Assembly: GCF_000018545.1 (NCBI RefSeq)
Contig: NC_012587.1
Span: forward strand, 1,302,001 to 1,366,000
Origin: Sinorhizobium fredii NGR234
GTDB taxonomy: Bacteria; Pseudomonadota; Alphaproteobacteria; Rhizobiales; Rhizobiaceae
Direction of reading: 5' to 3'
Length of the DNA: 64,000 nucleotides
Shown: positions 61,795-64,000 of the stretch, piece by piece
Layout of the letters: every line of letters begins with the position of its first letter
Position numbering within the stretch: position 1 is the first letter of the stretch
The notes under the pieces: model-generated
Seen by the model: the letters and a program-made list of their open reading frames with translations, nothing else
What the model was told of the DNA's origin: nothing
The model's database searches: none
Made by a program: the position numbers and the translations under genes

Positions 61795-62148
61795 ATGTTT
61801 AATTTCGACGACGCAAACAAGAAAAGCAAGGAAGCACTGGACGTGGCCGTGAAGAGCTACTCGGCGCTGACCAAGGGCTATCAGGCCATTGCGACCGAAG
61901 CAGCAGACTACTCGAAGAAGTCCTTCGAAGACGGTATCGCCCATCTCGAAAAGCTGTCGGGTGCCAAGAGCCTCGAAGCAGCCTTCGAACTTCAGACGAA
62001 CTATCTGAAGTCGAGCTATGAGGCTTTCGTCGCCGAAGCATCGAAGATCGGTGAGATGTATGCGGATCTCGCCAAGGACGCCTACAAGCCCTACGAGGCG
62101 CCGGTCGCCAAGGCAACCGCAGCCGTGAAGTCTGCTGCCGCCGCCTGA
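61795..62148 (+). CDS. Phasin family protein
   Basis: A 117-aa helical phasin that coats polyhydroxybutyrate granules: FNFDDANKKSKEALDVAVKSYSALTKGYQAIATEAADYSKKSFEDGIAHLEKLSGAKSLEAA is typical, with heptad patterns and an Ala/Lys C-terminus. AAGGAG precedes the ATG at 61795. Its codon use is strongly biased, suggesting high expression. Monocistronic between two terminators. Confidence 0.9.
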   Translation: MFNFDDANKKSKEALDVAVKSYSALTKGYQAIATEAADYSKKSFEDGIAHLEKLSGAKSLEAAFELQTNYLKSSYEAFVAEASKIGEMYADLAKDAYKPYEAPVAKATAAVKSAAAA

Positions 62149-62170
62149 CGATATAGACCATCGCTATCGC

Positions 62171-62207
62171 AAGAAGGCCGGTCGCGGTTGCCGCGGCCGG
62201 CCTTCTT
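62171..62207 (+). terminator. Terminator after phasin
   Basis: A 17-bp stem AAGAAGGCCGGTCGCGG with CCGCGGCCGGCCTTCTT (one G-U), loop TTG. The 220 bp from here to clpS are AT-richer and should hold the clpS promoter; no gene seen. Confidence 0.75.
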
Positions 62208-62427
62208 GTTCTCGGCTGCTCCATTTATCGAGCCGCATCGACAGTTTGGGACAAGGCATAATGCCAATCACAATGGCCGAAGAAATTTGATCAATCTTGT
62301 GCTTGGCCGTGCGAATATGATTGCAGTGCGTCGGTTCGGTCTTAAAATCCAAGAACGAACCATTAGATAAAGGCAAGCAGGCCGCAGCCACCTTCATGGA
62401 TTGCGGCTGTCAAGGGAATGAAACAGA

Positions 62428-62781
62428 ATGATCGCCATGCCGGTCCGGATGCAGCAGGGAAGCGAAGGAAACGGAGGCGGCCCCAGTCGTGGCACGTCCG
62501 TTATCACACGCACCAAGCCGAAGACCAAGAAGCCGAGTTTGTACCGCGTTCTGCTTTTGAATGACGATTACACGCCGATGGAGTTCGTCGTCCATATCCT
62601 GGAACGGTTTTTTCAGAAGGACCGGGAACAAGCGACGGTCATTATGCTTCATGTCCACAACCACGGCGTTGGAGAATGCGGCGTCTTTACCTACGAAGTC
62701 GCCGAAACCAAAGTGACGCAGGTAATGGATTTCGCCAGGCAGCATCAGCATCCGTTGCAATGCGTCATGGAAAAGAAATGA
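62428..62781 (+). CDS. clpS: ATP-dependent Clp protease adaptor ClpS
   Basis: A 117-aa N-degron adaptor that delivers proteins with bulky N-termini to ClpAP. A flexible N-terminus (about 35 residues) precedes the core: [25 protein letters not shown] with the ND...TPMEFV pocket, [22 protein letters not shown], and [13 protein letters not shown]. Paired with clpA 9 bp downstream. Confidence 0.96.
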   Translation: MIAMPVRMQQGSEGNGGGPSRGTSVITRTKPKTKKPSLYRVLLLNDDYTPMEFVVHILERFFQKDREQATVIMLHVHNHGVGECGVFTYEVAETKVTQVMDFARQHQHPLQCVMEKK

Positions 62782-62790
62782 GGAACTAAC

Positions 62791-64000
62791 GTGCCAACAT
62801 TTTCGCCCAGCCTCGAAAAGGCGCTGCATCAGGCACTGACTTTTGCCAACGAGCGCCATCATGAATATGCGACGCTCGAGCACCTGCTGCTGGCATTGAT
62901 CGATGATGCCGATGCGGCGGCCGTGATGGGCGCATGCAATGTAAATCTGGAAACACTTCGCAAGACCGTGACGGACTATGTCGACAACGAATTGTCCAAT
63001 CTGATCACCGGCTATGATGAAGACTCCAAGCCCACTGCCGGCTTCCAACGCGTCATCCAGCGTGCCGTCATCCACGTGCAATCCTCCGGCCGTGAAGAGG
63101 TGACGGGAGCCAATGTGCTCGTCGCCATCTTCGCCGAGCGCGAGAGCCATGCGGCCTATTTCCTGCAGGAGCAGGAAATGACGCGTTACGATGCGGTGAA
63201 TTTCATCTCGCACGGCATCGGCAAGCGCCCCGGCAGTTCGGAGTCGCGGCAGGTGCGGGGCGCAGAAGATCAGGAGTCGGAGCAGAAGGCACCGCGCGAG
63301 AGCGAGGAAACCGGTCCGAAAAAGCAGCAGGATGCGCTGACGGCTTACTGTGTCAACTTGAACGAAAAGGCCAAGTCCGGAAAGATCGACCCGCTGATCG
63401 GCCGGCACGCCGAGGTAAACCGCACCATCCAGGTCCTTTGCCGCAGGTCAAAGAACAACCCGCTCTATGTCGGGGATCCAGGCGTCGGCAAGACGGCGAT
63501 CGCCGAGGGTCTCGCCAAGCGCATTGTCGAAAAGCAGGTGCCGGAGGCACTTCAGGACGCCACGATCTTTGCCCTCGACATGGGGACGCTGCTCGCCGGT
63601 ACGCGTTATCGCGGCGATTTCGAAGAGCGCCTGAAGCAGGTCGTCAAGGAACTCGAGGAATACCACGGCGCGGTCCTCTTCATCGACGAGATCCATACGG
63701 TGATCGGCGCCGGCGCGACATCGGGCGGTGCGATGGATGCATCCAACCTCCTGAAGCCGGCGCTCTCGTCCGGCTCGATCCGCTGCATCGGTTCGACCAC
63801 CTACAAGGAGTATCGCCAGTTCTTCGAGAAGGACCGGGCCCTCGTCCGCCGCTTCCAGAAGATCGACGTCAACGAGCCGACGGTTGCCGACGCGATTGAG
63901 ATTATGCGGGGGCTGAAGCCCTATTTCGAGGAGTATCACCACCTCAAATATTCGAACGAGGCGATCCGGGCGGCCGTCGAGCTTTCGGCCCGCTACATCA
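62791..64000 (+). CDS. clpA: ATP-dependent Clp protease ATPase ClpA, 5' part
   Basis: An open frame from GTG 62791 to the window end, 403 codons so far, no stop. The N-domain (MPTFSPSLEKALHQALTFAN, HHEYATLEHLLLALIDD) is two Clp_N repeats, followed by a charged linker (about 145-180) and the first AAA+ domain: IDPLIGRHAEVNRTIQVLCRR, Walker A GDPGVGKTAIAEG, Walker B VLFIDEIHTVIGAGA. AGGAAC precedes the GTG. The linker, short middle region and clpS neighbour make it ClpA rather than ClpB. Confidence 0.95.
   Translation, partial: MPTFSPSLEKALHQALTFANERHHEYATLEHLLLALIDDADAAAVMGACNVNLETLRKTVTDYVDNELSNLITGYDEDSKPTAGFQRVIQRAVIHVQSSGREEVTGANVLVAIFAERESHAAYFLQEQEMTRYDAVNFISHGIGKRPGSSESRQVRGAEDQESEQKAPRESEETGPKKQQDALTAYCVNLNEKAKSGKIDPLIGRHAEVNRTIQVLCRRSKNNPLYVGDPGVGKTAIAEGLAKRIVEKQVPEALQDATIFALDMGTLLAGTRYRGDFEERLKQVVKELEEYHGAVLFIDEIHTVIGAGATSGGAMDASNLLKPALSSGSIRCIGSTTYKEYRQFFEKDRALVRRFQKIDVNEPTVADAIEIMRGLKPYFEEYHHLKYSNEAIRAAVELSARYI

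Overview
This 64 kb window is a stretch of chromosome from an alphaproteobacterium of the Rhizobiaceae, most likely Sinorhizobium (Ensifer). The assignment rests on high GC, on gene sets and orders known from that group (tpiA-secG-pyrG-kdsA-eno-pdhABC-lpdA-lipA; dusB-ntrBC-ntrYX-dat-hfq-hflX; aapJQMP-metC-cysE-clpSA), on fused ispDF, and on rhizobial intergenic palindromic repeats. I cannot name the species from sequence alone. Nearly all of it is core genome. The accessory content is two IS110-family elements, one MITE-like element and several short repeat families. I see no rRNA, tRNA or CRISPR array.

Layout. 1-5.6 kb: a secreted protein, a nitroreductase/flavin reductase pair, a CitE-like protein, a DUF2336 protein and a GNAT acetyltransferase. 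5.6-7.3 kb: IS110 element 1 inside a palindromic repeat. 7.3-13.1 kb: parE, a secreted hydrolase, a DprE1-like oxidase, and cytochrome b561 with YceI. 13.3-20.7 kb: tpiA, secG, pyrG, a VOC protein, kdsA, eno and an FtsB-like protein. 20.8-29.2 kb: the pyruvate dehydrogenase region (pdhA, pdhB, a small membrane protein, pdhC, esterase, GNAT, lpdA) and lipA, so that E1, E2, E3 and lipoate synthesis sit together. 29.2-32.0 kb: a P-loop protein, a COQ10/RatA-like protein, CinA and IspDF. 32.2-42.3 kb: the nitrogen regulation operon dusB-ntrB-ntrC, then ntrY-ntrX, dat, hfq and hflX. 42.3-48.9 kb: mazG, a deaminase, and the sulfite reduction cluster cysG-DUF2849-cysI-DUF934-fpr. 49.0-51.9 kb: a GntR regulator divergent from a DapA-family gene with paired operators, then IS110 element 2 and a palindromic repeat. 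52.0-64.0 kb: the general amino-acid ABC transporter aapJQMP, metC, an FAD monooxygenase, a zinc-finger protein, a hydrolase, cysE, DUF3126, phasin, clpS and the 5' part of clpA.

The most interesting signal is in the two IS110 elements. Both ends of each can be placed to the base by comparison with intact copies of the repeat they interrupt. Both used a CT core within CCCCTC of the same repeat family. Upstream of each transposase, the non-coding end contains short segments matching the left target, the reverse complement of the right target, and the element's own termini, in the order expected for an IS110 bridge RNA. For element 1 all four guide segments can be read directly; for element 2 three are clear and one is weak. 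Other leads are a 274-bp TIR element that supplies the stop codons of both flanking convergent genes, a lower-GC membrane-protein gene lodged between pdhB and pdhC, an NtrX without the GAFTGA loop, and several perfect palindromes at gene ends.
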